Counted from the first letter of the stretch, positions 9,097-18,413 are shown. The stretch is DNA of 64,000 bases from CAVRCA01 sp963719345 (GCA_963719345.1 CAVRCA010000001.1:1116001-1180000); one strand, 5' to 3'. Notes: generated by a model not told the origin, from the letters alone. Program-made: numbers and translations.

Positions 9097-9249
9097 GTGC
9101 CGATACCGCCGAACACGCCGCCCGATTCGCCGCCTCCTGACCCCGCTCCGGGCGACACTCCCGACGGCCCGGTCGAGGTGCCGGTCCCCGGCCTGCCGCC
9201 CGACGAGCCGGCGCCGCCGAACTCACCGCCAGGACCGATCGTCGCCTGA
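9097..9249 (+). CDS. Proline-rich small protein, 50 residues
   Basis: GTG start with GGGGAAG at 9084-9090, seven bases upstream. The product starts MPIPPNTPPDSPPPDPAPGD and ends PPGPIVA. Nearly half the residues are proline, the rest mostly Asp, Glu, Gly and Val, with no signal or membrane segment. Wobble positions are strongly G/C and the frame is closed by TGA. It directly follows the permease stop (12 bp), so it may ride on the ABC operon mRNA. Likely disordered; function unknown. Confidence 0.55.
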   Translation: MPIPPNTPPDSPPPDPAPGDTPDGPVEVPVPGLPPDEPAPPNSPPGPIVA

Positions 9250-9323
9250 TCTCCCGCGGCGCCACGCCGCTCGGCACTGTGGCCCGGGACTTGCACCCCG
9301 CATGGCATCACCCCGGAGATCCC

Positions 9324-10565
9324 ATGAGCGCCACCGTGTTCGCGACGTCCCCCCGTGTCACCACCCGGACCCGCTGGGTGCAGTTGCTGCTCGGTCTCGT
9401 CTGCATGATGGCGATCGCGAGCCCGCAATATGTCTGGGCTCTGTTCACCAAGCCGCTCACCCGGTCGCTCGGGGTGTCGCTGGCGTCGCTGCAGCTCACC
9501 TTCACGCTGCTGATCGTGCTGCAGACCTTCTTTTCGCCGGCGCAGGGCTACCTGGTCGACCGGTTCGGCCCCCGGCTGCTGATCTCGATCGGCACCGCGC
9601 TGACCGGGCTGAGCTGGGTGCTCGCCTCGTTCGCGACGTCGCTGCCGATGTTCGCATTGACCTACGGCCTGCTCGGCGGGATCGGCACCGGGATCGTCTA
9701 TGTCGGCGTCGTCGGCCAAATGGTGGCGTGGTTTCCCGACCGGCGCGGGTTCGCCGCCGGGGTGGTCGCGGCGGGCTACGGCATGGGTGCGATCGTGACC
9801 ACGCTGCCGATCAGCAACACGTTGGCCACCTCCGGCCTGCGGACGACCCTGCTCGAATACGGCCTGATCTTCGGGGTCGTCGGCCTGCTTGCGGCGCAAG
9901 GACTGCGGACGGCCCCGGCGAGCATTGCGCCCGCGATGCCGTCCTCGCTCGAGGGAGTCGACGCCCGGACGATGCTGCGTACCGGGGTGTTCTGGCTGAT
10001 GTTCCTGATGATGACGCTGATGTCCACGTCGGGCCTGATGGTGACGTCGCAGCTCGGCGCCTTCGCCGCGGAGTTCGGCATCACGAAGATGGTGGTGTGG
10101 GGCCTCGCCGCGTTGCCGCTGGCGCTCACCATCGACCGCTTCACCAACGGGCTCACCCGGCCGTTCTTCGGCTGGGTCTCGGACCGGATCGGGCGTGAGA
10201 ACACGATGTGCCTCGCCTTCACGCTCGAAGGCGTGGCGATGTTCCTGTGGTTGGCGACGCGCACCGATCCGCTGCTTTTCGTGCTGCTCTCGGGCGTGGT
10301 GTTCTTCGGCTGGGGCGAGATCTTTTCGCTGTTCCCCTCGACCTTGACCGACACCTTCGGCACCCGCCACGCCACCCGCAACTACGGCTTTCTCTATATG
10401 GCACAGGGTATCGGCGCGATCTTCGGCGCCTATTGCGCGGTGTTGCTGCACGATGCGACGGGCGGCTGGGAAAGCGTCTTCGCCGTCGCCATCGCGGCCG
10501 ACCTGCTGACCGCGCTGCTGGCGCTCGCGGTGCTGAAGCCGATGCGGCGACGATACCTCGCCTGA
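9324..10565 (+). CDS. MFS transporter, oxalate/formate antiporter-like (OFA family)
   Basis: A 413-residue protein with twelve predicted membrane segments. The GYLVDRFGPRLL loop after TM2 and the GWVSDRIGREN loop in the second half are MFS signatures. Overall organisation resembles the OFA group, which exchanges oxalate, formate or other monocarboxylates. The start at MSATVFATSPRV, not the earlier in-frame GTG at 9279, gives a normal cytoplasmic N-terminus. Neighbouring lctP also moves small carboxylates. Substrate not determined. Confidence 0.75.
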   Translation: MSATVFATSPRVTTRTRWVQLLLGLVCMMAIASPQYVWALFTKPLTRSLGVSLASLQLTFTLLIVLQTFFSPAQGYLVDRFGPRLLISIGTALTGLSWVLASFATSLPMFALTYGLLGGIGTGIVYVGVVGQMVAWFPDRRGFAAGVVAAGYGMGAIVTTLPISNTLATSGLRTTLLEYGLIFGVVGLLAAQGLRTAPASIAPAMPSSLEGVDARTMLRTGVFWLMFLMMTLMSTSGLMVTSQLGAFAAEFGITKMVVWGLAALPLALTIDRFTNGLTRPFFGWVSDRIGRENTMCLAFTLEGVAMFLWLATRTDPLLFVLLSGVVFFGWGEIFSLFPSTLTDTFGTRHATRNYGFLYMAQGIGAIFGAYCAVLLHDATGGWESVFAVAIAADLLTALLALAVLKPMRRRYLA

Positions 10566-10741
10566 GCCGTCAGCCGAACGGGTGGACTGGCGCCGGCATG
10601 CGGGTGATGCGCCGATAAGTTGACGCCGGCACAGGTTGACGATCGGGCGAATGGCCCGTAGCCCCGCTCCACGTCCGACCTCAAGCGGCCAGCGGGTCGA
10701 GGCTTGACCGATTCGATCGCGGCCGTTCGCCCGGGAGGACC

Positions 10742-12349
10742 ATGTTCCATCAGCTCCTGACGCCGGTTGCCGGCAGCCTGCCGCTGTCGTTCCTCGTCGC
10801 CGCGTTGCCGATCGCGGTCGTGCTGGTGATGCTCGGAGTCCTGCGCCGCCCGGCATGGCAGGCATCGCTGGCCGGTCTCGTCGCCGGGCTCGTGGTCGCC
10901 GTGCTGGTCTGGCAGCTCCCGGTTGGCTTGGCACTCGACAGCATCGCGGCGGGCGCGGTGTTCGCGCTATGGCCGGTCATGTGGATCGTGTTCAACGCGT
11001 TGCTGCTCTACAACATCGCGGTCGCGTCCGGCCGCTTCGACGCCTTCCGCGATTGGGTTCTGGACCACTTGCCGCGCGACCGGCGGATCGTGCTGGTCGT
11101 GATCGGGTTCTGCTTCGGCTGCCTGCTCGAAGGGATCGCCGGGTTCGGCACGCCGGTCGCGATCACCAGCGCCCTGCTCATCATGGTCGGCTTTCCGCCG
11201 CTCGAGGCGCTGACCTTCACGCTGATCTTCAACACCGCGCCGGTGGCGTTCGGTGCGCTCGGCGCACCCGTCACCGTGCTGGGGCAGGTGACCGGGCTGC
11301 CCGCCGTGACATTGGGCGCGATGATCGGACGGCAGCTGCCGTTCCTCGCGCTGTTCCTGCCGTTCTACGTCATGGCCATCTACGGCGGGATGCGCTCGGT
11401 GCGCGCGTTGTGGCCGGCGTTGCTGGTCGCCGGCGGCAGTTTTGCCGGGGCGCAGTTCATCTCCTCGAACTACCTCGATTTTGCGCTGACGGACGTGCTG
11501 TCCTCGCTCACCGCGCTGATCGTCACCCTGCTGTTCCTGCGCGTCTGGACGCCTGCACCGGACCCCGACTTCATGATCCAGGTTTCCGGGGCGAACGCCG
11601 CCGCCCGACCACCGGGCACGGTCTCGGGATGGCAGGGCTGGCTGCCCTGGATCGTCGTCTCCGTGGTCGTCATCCTTTGGACGCACCTGCAGGTGTTCGC
11701 CATCGGCCAGCGGACGATCCCCTGGCCGGGCCTGCACAATCAGATCCTGATTACGCTGTACAAAGACAAACCGTATGCCGCGACCTGGGTGTTCCAGCCG
11801 CTCGCGACCGGGACGGCGATCCTGCTGTCGGCCGTCATCACCGCGGGCCTGGTCGGCGTCGGCCCGGGCCGTTTCGTCACCGCGATCGGTGCGACTTGGC
11901 GCCAGAGCCGCATCGCCATTCTCACTGTCGCGCTGATCGTGGCCCTGGCGTATCTGATGAACTATTCAGGCCTGAACTACACGCTCGGCCTTGGCGTCGC
12001 CTCGTTCGGCGTGGCGTTCCCGCTGGTCTCGCCCTTCCTCGGCTGGGTGGCGGTGTTCCTCTCCGGCAGCGACACGTCGGGCAACGCGCTGTTCGGCAAC
12101 CTGCAGGTGGTGGCGGCAAACCAGCTCGGCCTCAACCCGGTCCTCATTGCCGCCACCAATTCCTCGGGCGGCGTGATGGGCAAGATGATCTCGCCCCAGA
12201 ACATTGCGACCGGTGTTTCCGTCACCGACCTCAAGGGCCAGGAGGGCGTGGTGTTCGCCCGCACCTTCAAGCACAGCATCGCGCTCACCGTGCTGCTCGG
12301 TCTACTGGTTTTGTTGCAGCAGTATGTGGTCCCCTGGATGATTCCGTAG
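10742..12349 (+). CDS. lctP: L-lactate permease family protein
   Basis: A 535-residue inner-membrane carrier with about thirteen hydrophobic segments. It carries the hallmarks of LctP/LldP: the segment with EGIAGFGTPVAITSALLI near residue 130, FNTAPVAFGALGAPV near residue 160, and the C-terminal SGSDTSGNALFGNLQ with NSSGGVMGKMISPQNIA. These proteins take up lactate or glycolate with protons. A GGGAGGACC ribosome site sits directly before ATG 10742. No lactate dehydrogenase gene is adjacent. Confidence 0.88.
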   Translation: MFHQLLTPVAGSLPLSFLVAALPIAVVLVMLGVLRRPAWQASLAGLVAGLVVAVLVWQLPVGLALDSIAAGAVFALWPVMWIVFNALLLYNIAVASGRFDAFRDWVLDHLPRDRRIVLVVIGFCFGCLLEGIAGFGTPVAITSALLIMVGFPPLEALTFTLIFNTAPVAFGALGAPVTVLGQVTGLPAVTLGAMIGRQLPFLALFLPFYVMAIYGGMRSVRALWPALLVAGGSFAGAQFISSNYLDFALTDVLSSLTALIVTLLFLRVWTPAPDPDFMIQVSGANAAARPPGTVSGWQGWLPWIVVSVVVILWTHLQVFAIGQRTIPWPGLHNQILITLYKDKPYAATWVFQPLATGTAILLSAVITAGLVGVGPGRFVTAIGATWRQSRIAILTVALIVALAYLMNYSGLNYTLGLGVASFGVAFPLVSPFLGWVAVFLSGSDTSGNALFGNLQVVAANQLGLNPVLIAATNSSGGVMGKMISPQNIATGVSVTDLKGQEGVVFARTFKHSIALTVLLGLLVLLQQYVVPWMIP

Positions 12350-12373
12350 TCCAGGGATAGCAGCCGTCCCGCG

Positions 12374-13150
12374 TCATCCGGGCGTGTAGATGACGAGCTT
12401 CAGCGCCGGATCGTCATTGGCCTGAAAGGTCGCGTACTCGAAGCGCAGCAAGCCCTTGCTGGGATGATTCAGCAGCTTCTGGCCGGCCCCGCCGTTGCGG
12501 ATGTCGTGCGCTTCCCACCACGTCGCGAACTCGGGACTTCGGTGCCGCAAACGTTCCAGGAGGTCGAGGAACGCCGGATCACCGGCCCATAGATCGTGCG
12601 TCGCCCGGAACTGGGCCACGACGCGTTTCGCCTCATCCGCCCAACCCGCGCCGAACAGGCGCCGCGCGCCCGGGTCGATCAGCATATAGAGGAGAATATT
12701 GCGGTCCGCTTCGGCCAGACGGCCGAAATCGGTGAAGATGTCGGCGGCGGCCGCGTTCCACGCCAGGACGTCCCACCGCCGGCCGGTGACATAGGCCGGC
12801 TGATCGAGGCTCTCGACCAGGCGCCGGATCGTTGCGGGCACGGTCTCGCGGGAGAATGCGCGACGACTGGTGTCCCGCGCCAGTGCCCGGAGGTGGGCGT
12901 GCTCGGCCTTGCCCAGGCGCAGCGCGCGAGCCAGGGCGTCGATCGTGGTGACCGACGGGCTGACGGCCCGTCCCTGCTCCAGACGGATGTACCAATCGAC
13001 GCCGATCCCCGCGAGTTCAGCCACCTCCTCGCGTCGCAGTCCCGGAGTCCGGCGTCGCCGCAGGCTTGAGAGACCGACCGCCTTGGGGCTCAGTTTTTGC
13101 CGTCGCGATCGGAGGAAGTCGCCGAACTCGCTTCGGCTCGGGTCCGACAT
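12374..13150 (-). CDS. XRE-family regulator with MmyB-like ligand domain
   Basis: A 258-residue protein. The N-terminal HTH spans about residues 10-75 (GLRREEVAELAGIGVDWYIR), followed by the MmyB-like effector domain with RRWDVLAWNAAAADIF and a C-terminal LRFEYATFQANDDPALKLVIYTPG. The family usually represses an adjacent divergent oxidoreductase. Here the MDR gene at 13260 is divergent with 109 bp between, supporting that role. ATG 13150 is the first start after the promoter region and avoids a 65-residue extension into it. Confidence 0.85.
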   Translation of the reverse strand: MSDPSRSEFGDFLRSRRQKLSPKAVGLSSLRRRRTPGLRREEVAELAGIGVDWYIRLEQGRAVSPSVTTIDALARALRLGKAEHAHLRALARDTSRRAFSRETVPATIRRLVESLDQPAYVTGRRWDVLAWNAAAADIFTDFGRLAEADRNILLYMLIDPGARRLFGAGWADEAKRVVAQFRATHDLWAGDPAFLDLLERLRHRSPEFATWWEAHDIRNGGAGQKLLNHPSKGLLRFEYATFQANDDPALKLVIYTPG

Positions 13151-13259
13151 GGCCTTCACTCTCCGCCAGGTTGGGATCGTCCAGTCCCAGGATACTACCA
13201 GGCCTGGATGCGCCAGCGAAACGGGCCAGGATGGGCGGACCCAGACAAGCAGGACGACG

Positions 13260-14339
13260 ATGAAGGCTGCAATACTGAAGGCGTTCGGATCACCGCTGGC
13301 TATCGAGACCTGGCCCGACCCGGTCCTGGGCACCGGGGAGGTCATCGTCGATGTCGTAGCAGCCGGTGTGCTGCCCTATGCGAGCGAGGTCTTCAGCGGC
13401 GAGCGAAAATACCTCCTCGCCTTGCCGGCGGTGCCGGGATGCGGGGCAGTCGGCCGCGTCCGCGCGGTCGGGCCCGACGCGACGCGCCTCGCCGTCGGCG
13501 ACTGGGTCTCCTGCGATCCGACCGTGCGGTCGCGCGACGATGCGCTGGCGCCGGACATCACGCTGCAAGGCTGGAGCGCCCGCGGCGACGCTGGCCTGCA
13601 CCTGCAAAAACATTTCCACCACGGCCCGTTCGCCGAGCAGATGCTGGTGCCGACGGAGAACGCCATCCCGATCGGCCCGATCGATCCGGCGGATGCCGGG
13701 CGGTGGTGCGTGATGACCCTGCTTCTGGTGCCGTATGGCGGCCTCCTCGCGGCGAAGCTGCAGCCGGGAGAGACGCTGCTGGTCAGCGGCGCCACGGGCA
13801 ATTTTGGCAGCGCCGCCGTTGCCGTCGCCCTGGGGATGGGCGCGGGCTGCGTCATCGCACCGGGCCGCAACGAGGCGATGCTGGAGGATCTGGCGCGCCG
13901 CTTCGGCCCTCGCGTGCGGACCGTGCGGCTCACCGGCAATGAGGCCGAGGATCGTGAGCGGATGAAGCAGGCCGCGCCGGGGCCGATCGACTGCGTGATC
14001 GACCTGCTGCCGCCCTCCGCCGGCACGAAGCCGGTGCGGGCCGCCGCGATGACGGTCCGGCAATTCGGTCGGGTCGTGCTGATGGGCGGCGTCGGCATGC
14101 TTGGGGGCGACGATCTCGCCCTGCCCTACCCGTGGATCATGCGGAACTGCATCAGCATCATCGGACAGTGGATGTATCCGCCCGAGGCCAACATGCGCCT
14201 GGCCGCACTGGTCCGGTCCGGGCTGCTGGACCTGAGCCAATGGGAGATCACGGCCTTCGACCTCGACCACGCGAACGAGGCCGTCGCGCACGCCGCCGCC
14301 CACGGGGGTCCCTTCAGGGCAGACGTGATCCAGCCGTGA
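13260..14339 (+). CDS. Zinc-independent medium-chain dehydrogenase/reductase
   Basis: A 359-residue protein starting MKAAILKAFGSPLAIETW. The GroES-like domain is followed by an NAD(P)-binding Rossmann domain with SGATGNFGSAAVAVALGMG at about residues 178-196. The catalytic and structural zinc cysteines of classical ADHs are absent, so it is quinone-oxidoreductase-like. Divergently paired with the MmyB-type regulator, which probably controls it. Substrate unknown. Confidence 0.8.
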   Translation: MKAAILKAFGSPLAIETWPDPVLGTGEVIVDVVAAGVLPYASEVFSGERKYLLALPAVPGCGAVGRVRAVGPDATRLAVGDWVSCDPTVRSRDDALAPDITLQGWSARGDAGLHLQKHFHHGPFAEQMLVPTENAIPIGPIDPADAGRWCVMTLLLVPYGGLLAAKLQPGETLLVSGATGNFGSAAVAVALGMGAGCVIAPGRNEAMLEDLARRFGPRVRTVRLTGNEAEDRERMKQAAPGPIDCVIDLLPPSAGTKPVRAAAMTVRQFGRVVLMGGVGMLGGDDLALPYPWIMRNCISIIGQWMYPPEANMRLAALVRSGLLDLSQWEITAFDLDHANEAVAHAAAHGGPFRADVIQP

Positions 14340-14351
14340 TCCGGCTCGCCT

Positions 14352-15218
14352 TCAGCAGATCCGTATCCGGTACAACAAGGACCGCCGCTCGCCTTGCGGG
14401 ATCAGCATGAGGCCGGGCTTATCGGCGAACTCGCCGTCGAAATCGACCGGGCTGGCGGTGCCCTTCCAGGGCTCGATGCAGAGGAAATCCCCGCCCGCGC
14501 GCGACCAGATGCCGAGTTGCGAAAAACCCTCCCAGGACAGCTCGATGGTCGGGGCGCCGGGGGCGCCGTAGCGGACCGACTGGCTGACCGGGTAATCCAG
14601 GATTACCGCGTCGGCCGCGAACAAGGCCGGGTCGAGATGCAGCGTCTCCCCCGCGATCGGCGAGGGCTGCGGCTCGGCGATCAGCAGCCCGTCGTTCAGC
14701 CGGCGGATCGGTTCGGGCTCCGGATCGGCGAACTGCAGGGTGTGGGCGGTCTTCTCGACGTCGTCCACCAGCGGCCAGAGGAACGCCGGGTGCGCACCGG
14801 CCGAGGCGGGCAGGGTCTCACGGCCGGGGTTGGCGATGGTGAAGCTGACCTCCAGCGCATCGTCGGCCAGCGTGTAACCCACCTCGAAGCGGAACGCGAA
14901 CGGGTAGAGCGCCCGCGTTTCGCTGTCATCGTGCAGGGCCAAGCGGCAGCTCGTCGGCGTACGCTGCAGCCACGCGAACCGCCGGTCGCGCGCAAAGCCG
15001 TGCTGGGTCATCCGATACTCGTGGCCGCGATGGCGCAAGATGTCGTTCTTCAGGCGACCGACGATCGGGAACAGGATCGGCGAGTGACGCGGCCAGACCG
15101 GGAGGGCCTGCCACAGCAGCTCCTCGTCTTCGGCATCGCGCAGCGAGCAAAGCTCGGCGCCCTCGACCTTGATGGTCGCCTTAAGGTAGCCGTTCTCCAG
15201 GACGTGCCTGTCCTTCAT
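14352..15218 (-). CDS. Aldose 1-epimerase family protein
   Basis: A 288-residue cytoplasmic protein of the galactose-mutarotase superfamily (LacX/YeaD-like), starting MKDRHVLENGYLKATIKVEG. Recognisable parts are the RHSPILFPIVGRL segment near residue 45, ASAGAHPAFLWPL near residue 138 with the conserved His, and SQLGIWSRAGGDFLCIEPW near residue 240. It probably interconverts alpha and beta anomers of a sugar or sugar phosphate. Its start overlaps the inositol phosphatase-like gene by 38 bp, so the two are cotranscribed. Confidence 0.85.
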   Translation of the reverse strand: MKDRHVLENGYLKATIKVEGAELCSLRDAEDEELLWQALPVWPRHSPILFPIVGRLKNDILRHRGHEYRMTQHGFARDRRFAWLQRTPTSCRLALHDDSETRALYPFAFRFEVGYTLADDALEVSFTIANPGRETLPASAGAHPAFLWPLVDDVEKTAHTLQFADPEPEPIRRLNDGLLIAEPQPSPIAGETLHLDPALFAADAVILDYPVSQSVRYGAPGAPTIELSWEGFSQLGIWSRAGGDFLCIEPWKGTASPVDFDGEFADKPGLMLIPQGERRSLLYRIRIC

Positions 15219-16050
15219 CGCGCCCCTCCAGGAGCGTTTGGCGCAGCTCTTCCCAGCTTGCCCTGTCGGGCGCGCAGATCAAACCGCCGCCGGTGTGGAC
15301 GACCCGGTACTCGCTGCCGTCGAACCGCGCCGCATAGCCGCCGGCTTCCCGATGCAGCAGGCAGCCGGCCGCATGGTCCCACGGCATCAAGCGATAGTAG
15401 AGCAGGAAATGGCAGTGGCCGCCCGCCGCCATGCGGTACTGGTGCGCTGCGCAGCGCAGGTCCCAGGCGGCGGCGACCCGGGGCAAACTGCCGACGACCG
15501 TGCGCTTCAGCGGGTCCGGCAGATAGCGCCAGGACACGCAGCCGGTCATGCGCTCGGCCGGGGCCGCAGCGGTGACCTGCAACGCGGTCCGCCGCCCGGC
15601 GTCGTCCTCGAGCCATGCCCCTTCCCCGCGCAGCGCCAGTGCGGTGTCGTCGCGCAACGGGTCGTGGATCGCGCCCGCGATCACCTCGCCGCGCCGGACC
15701 ACCGCCGCCATGACGCCAAACAGCGGCAGGCCGGCCGCAAAGTTCGCCGTCCCGTCGACGGGGTCGAGGATGAAGGCGAGGTCAGCATCGGCGAGGCCCG
15801 TGGCCCAGCCGGACGGATTGCCGGCGGCCGCTTCCTCGCCAATCACGAGGCAGCCCGGGAACGCCCGCCTCAGGCCCGCCGTGATCGCCGCCTCGCCGGC
15901 CTCATCGGCGTCGGTGACGAGATCGAGCGGTCCCGACTTGGTGCGCACCCCGGCAGCCGACAGGTCCCGGAAACGCGGCATGATTTCCGCCTTCGCCGCC
16001 GCGCGCAGCAGCTCGACCACGCGGGAAAGGTCAGGCGCGCAAAAATTCAT
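15181..16050 (-). CDS. Inositol monophosphatase-family phosphatase
   Basis: A 289-residue member of the Mg-dependent, Li-sensitive phosphatases (SuhB, CysQ, HisN group). Metal ligands are visible at E72 in GEE and D96/D99 in the DPVDGTANF motif, with the second signature MPWDHAAGCLLHREAGG near residue 215. Substrate could be inositol phosphate, PAP or histidinol phosphate; no biosynthetic neighbour decides this. Its ATG overlaps the hflX stop (ATGA), placing it in the hfq-hflX transcript. Confidence 0.88.
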   Translation of the reverse strand: MNFCAPDLSRVVELLRAAAKAEIMPRFRDLSAAGVRTKSGPLDLVTDADEAGEAAITAGLRRAFPGCLVIGEEAAAGNPSGWATGLADADLAFILDPVDGTANFAAGLPLFGVMAAVVRRGEVIAGAIHDPLRDDTALALRGEGAWLEDDAGRRTALQVTAAAPAERMTGCVSWRYLPDPLKRTVVGSLPRVAAAWDLRCAAHQYRMAAGGHCHFLLYYRLMPWDHAAGCLLHREAGGYAARFDGSEYRVVHTGGGLICAPDRASWEELRQTLLEGRDEGQARPGERLP

Positions 16051-17378
16051 TCGCGCCGTTCGAACCGCGCGCGATCAGCCGGCAGCAGGCGGACGGTGAC
16101 GTGGATGGCGGAGTCCGCATCATGCCGATCGACCACCTCGCCGTGCTGGTAGAGCCAGGCCAGCCGGGCGCCGTCCGCCGGCGCGATGTCGTAATCCGCC
16201 ACTTCGAGGGAAGCGGCAATGCGGGCGTCGATCGCCTCAAGCAGGGTTGCGACGCCCTCGCCGGTGATGGCCGAGACGGCGACCGCGCCGGGACGCGACG
16301 GGACGTTGGCCGGACCACCCAGCAGGTCGGCCTTGTTCAGCACCTCGATCGTGCGCGAAGGCCAGTCGGGGTCGAGCGTGCCGTCACGGGCCATGCCGTC
16401 CAGCACCGCAATCACGTCGGCGCGCTGGGCGACGGTGTCGGGGTGCGCGGCGTCGCGCACGTGCAGGATCACGTCGGCCTCGGCGACCTCCTCGAGGGTG
16501 GCGCGGAACGCGGCAACCAGCTCCGTCGGCAGCTCGCTGATGAAGCCCACGGTGTCGGACAGGATGGCCCGTCGCCCCGACGGCAGCCGCAGCCCGCGCA
16601 TCGTGGGGTCAAGCGTCGCGAACAGCTGGTCCCGCGCCGTGACCTGGGCGCCGGTCAGCGCGTTGAACAGCGTGGACTTGCCCGCGTTGGTGTAGCCGAC
16701 CAGCGCCACCACCGGAAACGGCACCCGCCGCCGTGCCGAGCGGTGCAGCCCGCGAGTGCGGCGGACCTGTTCGAGATCCTTCTTCAGCCGCACGATGCGA
16801 TCGCCGATCAGGCGGCGGTCCGCCTCGATCTGCGTCTCACCCGGGCCGCCCAGGAAGCCGAAGCCGCCGCGCTGGCGCTCGAGGTGCGTCCAGGAGCGGA
16901 CCAGCCGGGAGCGCTGGTATTCGAGATGCGCCAGCTCGACCTGCAGGCTGCCCTCGCGGGTCTGGGCGCGCTCGCCGAAGATGTCGAGGATGAGGCCGGT
17001 GCGGTCGATCACCTTGCAGCCCCAGCGTCGCTCCAGGTTGCGCTGCTGCACCGGGCTGAGTGCTGCATCGACGATGGCCACGGTCACGCCTGCCGTCTCC
17101 AGCGCCTCCGCTTCCGCCGCCACCTGGCCGTCGCCCAGCAGGGTCGCCGGGCGCCGGGACCGCATCGGCAGGATGGCGCTGTGGACGATGACCAGGCCGA
17201 TGGACGAGGCGAGGCCGATCGCCTCGGCGAGCTTGGCGTCCGCCGCCCGCCCGGAATCGTGCCGGTCTGCCCGTTCCCACGGCAGGATGACGGCGGCGCG
17301 AGTCGGGCCGTGGCCGTCGTGCCACGGGTCGGACCCGCGACCGGCGCCGTTCAGCGCGCCATTGCCGCCGCCGTTCAG
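16047..17378 (-). CDS. hflX: Ribosome-associated GTPase HflX
   Basis: HflX splits stalled ribosomes after stress. Homology runs from TRAAVILPWERADRHDSG (near 17303) through the HflX domain (GGPGETQIEADRRLIGDRI) to the G domain with Walker A VGYTNAGKST, G3 DTVGFISELP and NKADLL. Between the clear homology and the hfq stop there is no ATG, GTG or TTG; the first ATG (17165) would cut off about 45 conserved residues. I place the start at CTG 17376-17378, one base after the hfq stop, tentatively. An unnoticed indel near 17350 would also explain this. Ends overlapping the inositol phosphatase-like start. Confidence 0.85.
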   Translation of the reverse strand: MNGGGNGALNGAGRGSDPWHDGHGPTRAAVILPWERADRHDSGRAADAKLAEAIGLASSIGLVIVHSAILPMRSRRPATLLGDGQVAAEAEALETAGVTVAIVDAALSPVQQRNLERRWGCKVIDRTGLILDIFGERAQTREGSLQVELAHLEYQRSRLVRSWTHLERQRGGFGFLGGPGETQIEADRRLIGDRIVRLKKDLEQVRRTRGLHRSARRRVPFPVVALVGYTNAGKSTLFNALTGAQVTARDQLFATLDPTMRGLRLPSGRRAILSDTVGFISELPTELVAAFRATLEEVAEADVILHVRDAAHPDTVAQRADVIAVLDGMARDGTLDPDWPSRTIEVLNKADLLGGPANVPSRPGAVAVSAITGEGVATLLEAIDARIAASLEVADYDIAPADGARLAWLYQHGEVVDRHDADSAIHVTVRLLPADRARFERRE

Positions 17379-17379
17379 C

Positions 17380-17661
17380 TCAGTTCCCGTCGACAGCGAC
17401 AGCCTCCCGCGGTGCGGCGGCTTCGACCTTAGCCGGATCGAACAGCTGGATCGGCGCGCCCGGCATCACCGTGCTGATGGCGTGCTTGTAGACCAGCTGG
17501 GTATGGCCGTCCCGGCGCAGCAGGACCGAGAAATTGTCGAACCAGGTGATGATGCCCTGCAGCTTGACGCCGTTCACCAGAAAGACGGTGACCGGCGTCT
17601 TGTTCTTGCGCACATGGTTCAGGAAAACGTCCTGAACGTTCTGCGACTTTTCATTGGCCAC
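17380..17661 (-). CDS. hfq: RNA chaperone Hfq
   Basis: Hfq rings pair small RNAs with mRNAs. The Sm1 region reads SQNVQDVFLNHVRKNKTPV with VNGVKLQGIITWFDNFSVLL, and the Sm2 YKHAISTVMP motif ends the core; a short acidic tail follows. GTG 17661 has AAGAAGGA about seven bases upstream and fits the family N-terminus, giving 93 residues. In-frame starts at 17688 (GTG) and 17709 (ATG) would add 9 or 16 lysine-rich residues. Followed at once by hflX, as in most proteobacteria. Confidence 0.95.
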   Translation of the reverse strand: MANEKSQNVQDVFLNHVRKNKTPVTVFLVNGVKLQGIITWFDNFSVLLRRDGHTQLVYKHAISTVMPGAPIQLFDPAKVEAAAPREAVAVDGN

Positions 17662-17762
17662 GGCGCGATCCTTCTTCTTGTCGTTCACAGTATTGCTTCG
17701 TCGCGACATCCGCCTTCGTGGCGCGTAAGCGGACGCGGTTGCACTCTAGCAGTCGGCCCCTT

Positions 17763-18413
17763 TCAGGCAAGCGATCGGAGCCGGTCCGCCAATTCGTGCG
17801 CGTCCGTGAAATGGTGGTCGGGGCGGGCGGACGCAACACCGCCATCATGCGCGGCATCGCCCACCAGCACGCCGGTCACGCCGGCGGCGCGCGCCGCCTG
17901 CATGTCGAGCGCCGTGTCGCCCAGATACCAAACCGATCTCTCCGCTGTCGCATGAAGCTGGGACAGGGCAAGCAATATCGGGGCCGCACTCGGCTTGTCG
18001 GCGGCGGCATCGCCCGCGCCGACCACCGCCCCGAACAGCGGCGCCCAGCCGAGATGCGCCACCTCCAGCCGCAGGAAACGGCCGGTCTTGTTCGACACCA
18101 CGCCCTGCTTCCAGGCCGTGCCGGCCTGCAGCATGTCAGCCGCGCCGCGCATCGGCCGGACATGATCGAGATGCTGCTCGGCCAAGGTCGCATAGAAAAT
18201 GTCGCGGGCGCGCCGCCAATCGTCGCCGAACAGCACGGGAAACGAGTCGCGCAGCGAGACGCGGACGCGCTCGACGGTCTCGGCGACGGTCCATTGCGGC
18301 AGCGCGAACGCGGCGAAGGCGGCGTTCAGCGCTGCGGTGATGCTGGCCCAGCCGTCGACCAGCGTGTTGTCCCAATCCCAGAGCAGCAGCGACGGACGGT
18401 GCATCCCGGTCAT
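17763..18413 (-). CDS. HAD-superfamily phosphatase, phosphoglycolate phosphatase-like
   Basis: A 216-residue protein with the HAD nucleophile pair D13/D15 in LLWDWDNTLVDG, motif II VVSNKTGRFL near residue 105, and motif IV WYLGDTALDMQAARAAG near residue 165. A helical cap sits between motifs I and II, as in Gph-type enzymes. Its ATG overlaps the dat stop (ATGA), so it is translationally coupled to it. The phosphorylated substrate is unknown. Confidence 0.82.
   Translation of the reverse strand: MTGMHRPSLLLWDWDNTLVDGWASITAALNAAFAAFALPQWTVAETVERVRVSLRDSFPVLFGDDWRRARDIFYATLAEQHLDHVRPMRGAADMLQAGTAWKQGVVSNKTGRFLRLEVAHLGWAPLFGAVVGAGDAAADKPSAAPILLALSQLHATAERSVWYLGDTALDMQAARAAGVTGVLVGDAAHDGGVASARPDHHFTDAHELADRLRSLA

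Noticed and set aside
6531..9140. 869-codon plus-strand frame spanning the ABC ATPase and permease
   Set aside because: It joins the true ATPase N-terminus (before the indel) to out-of-frame readings of the ATPase and permease. Domain motifs continue in other frames.
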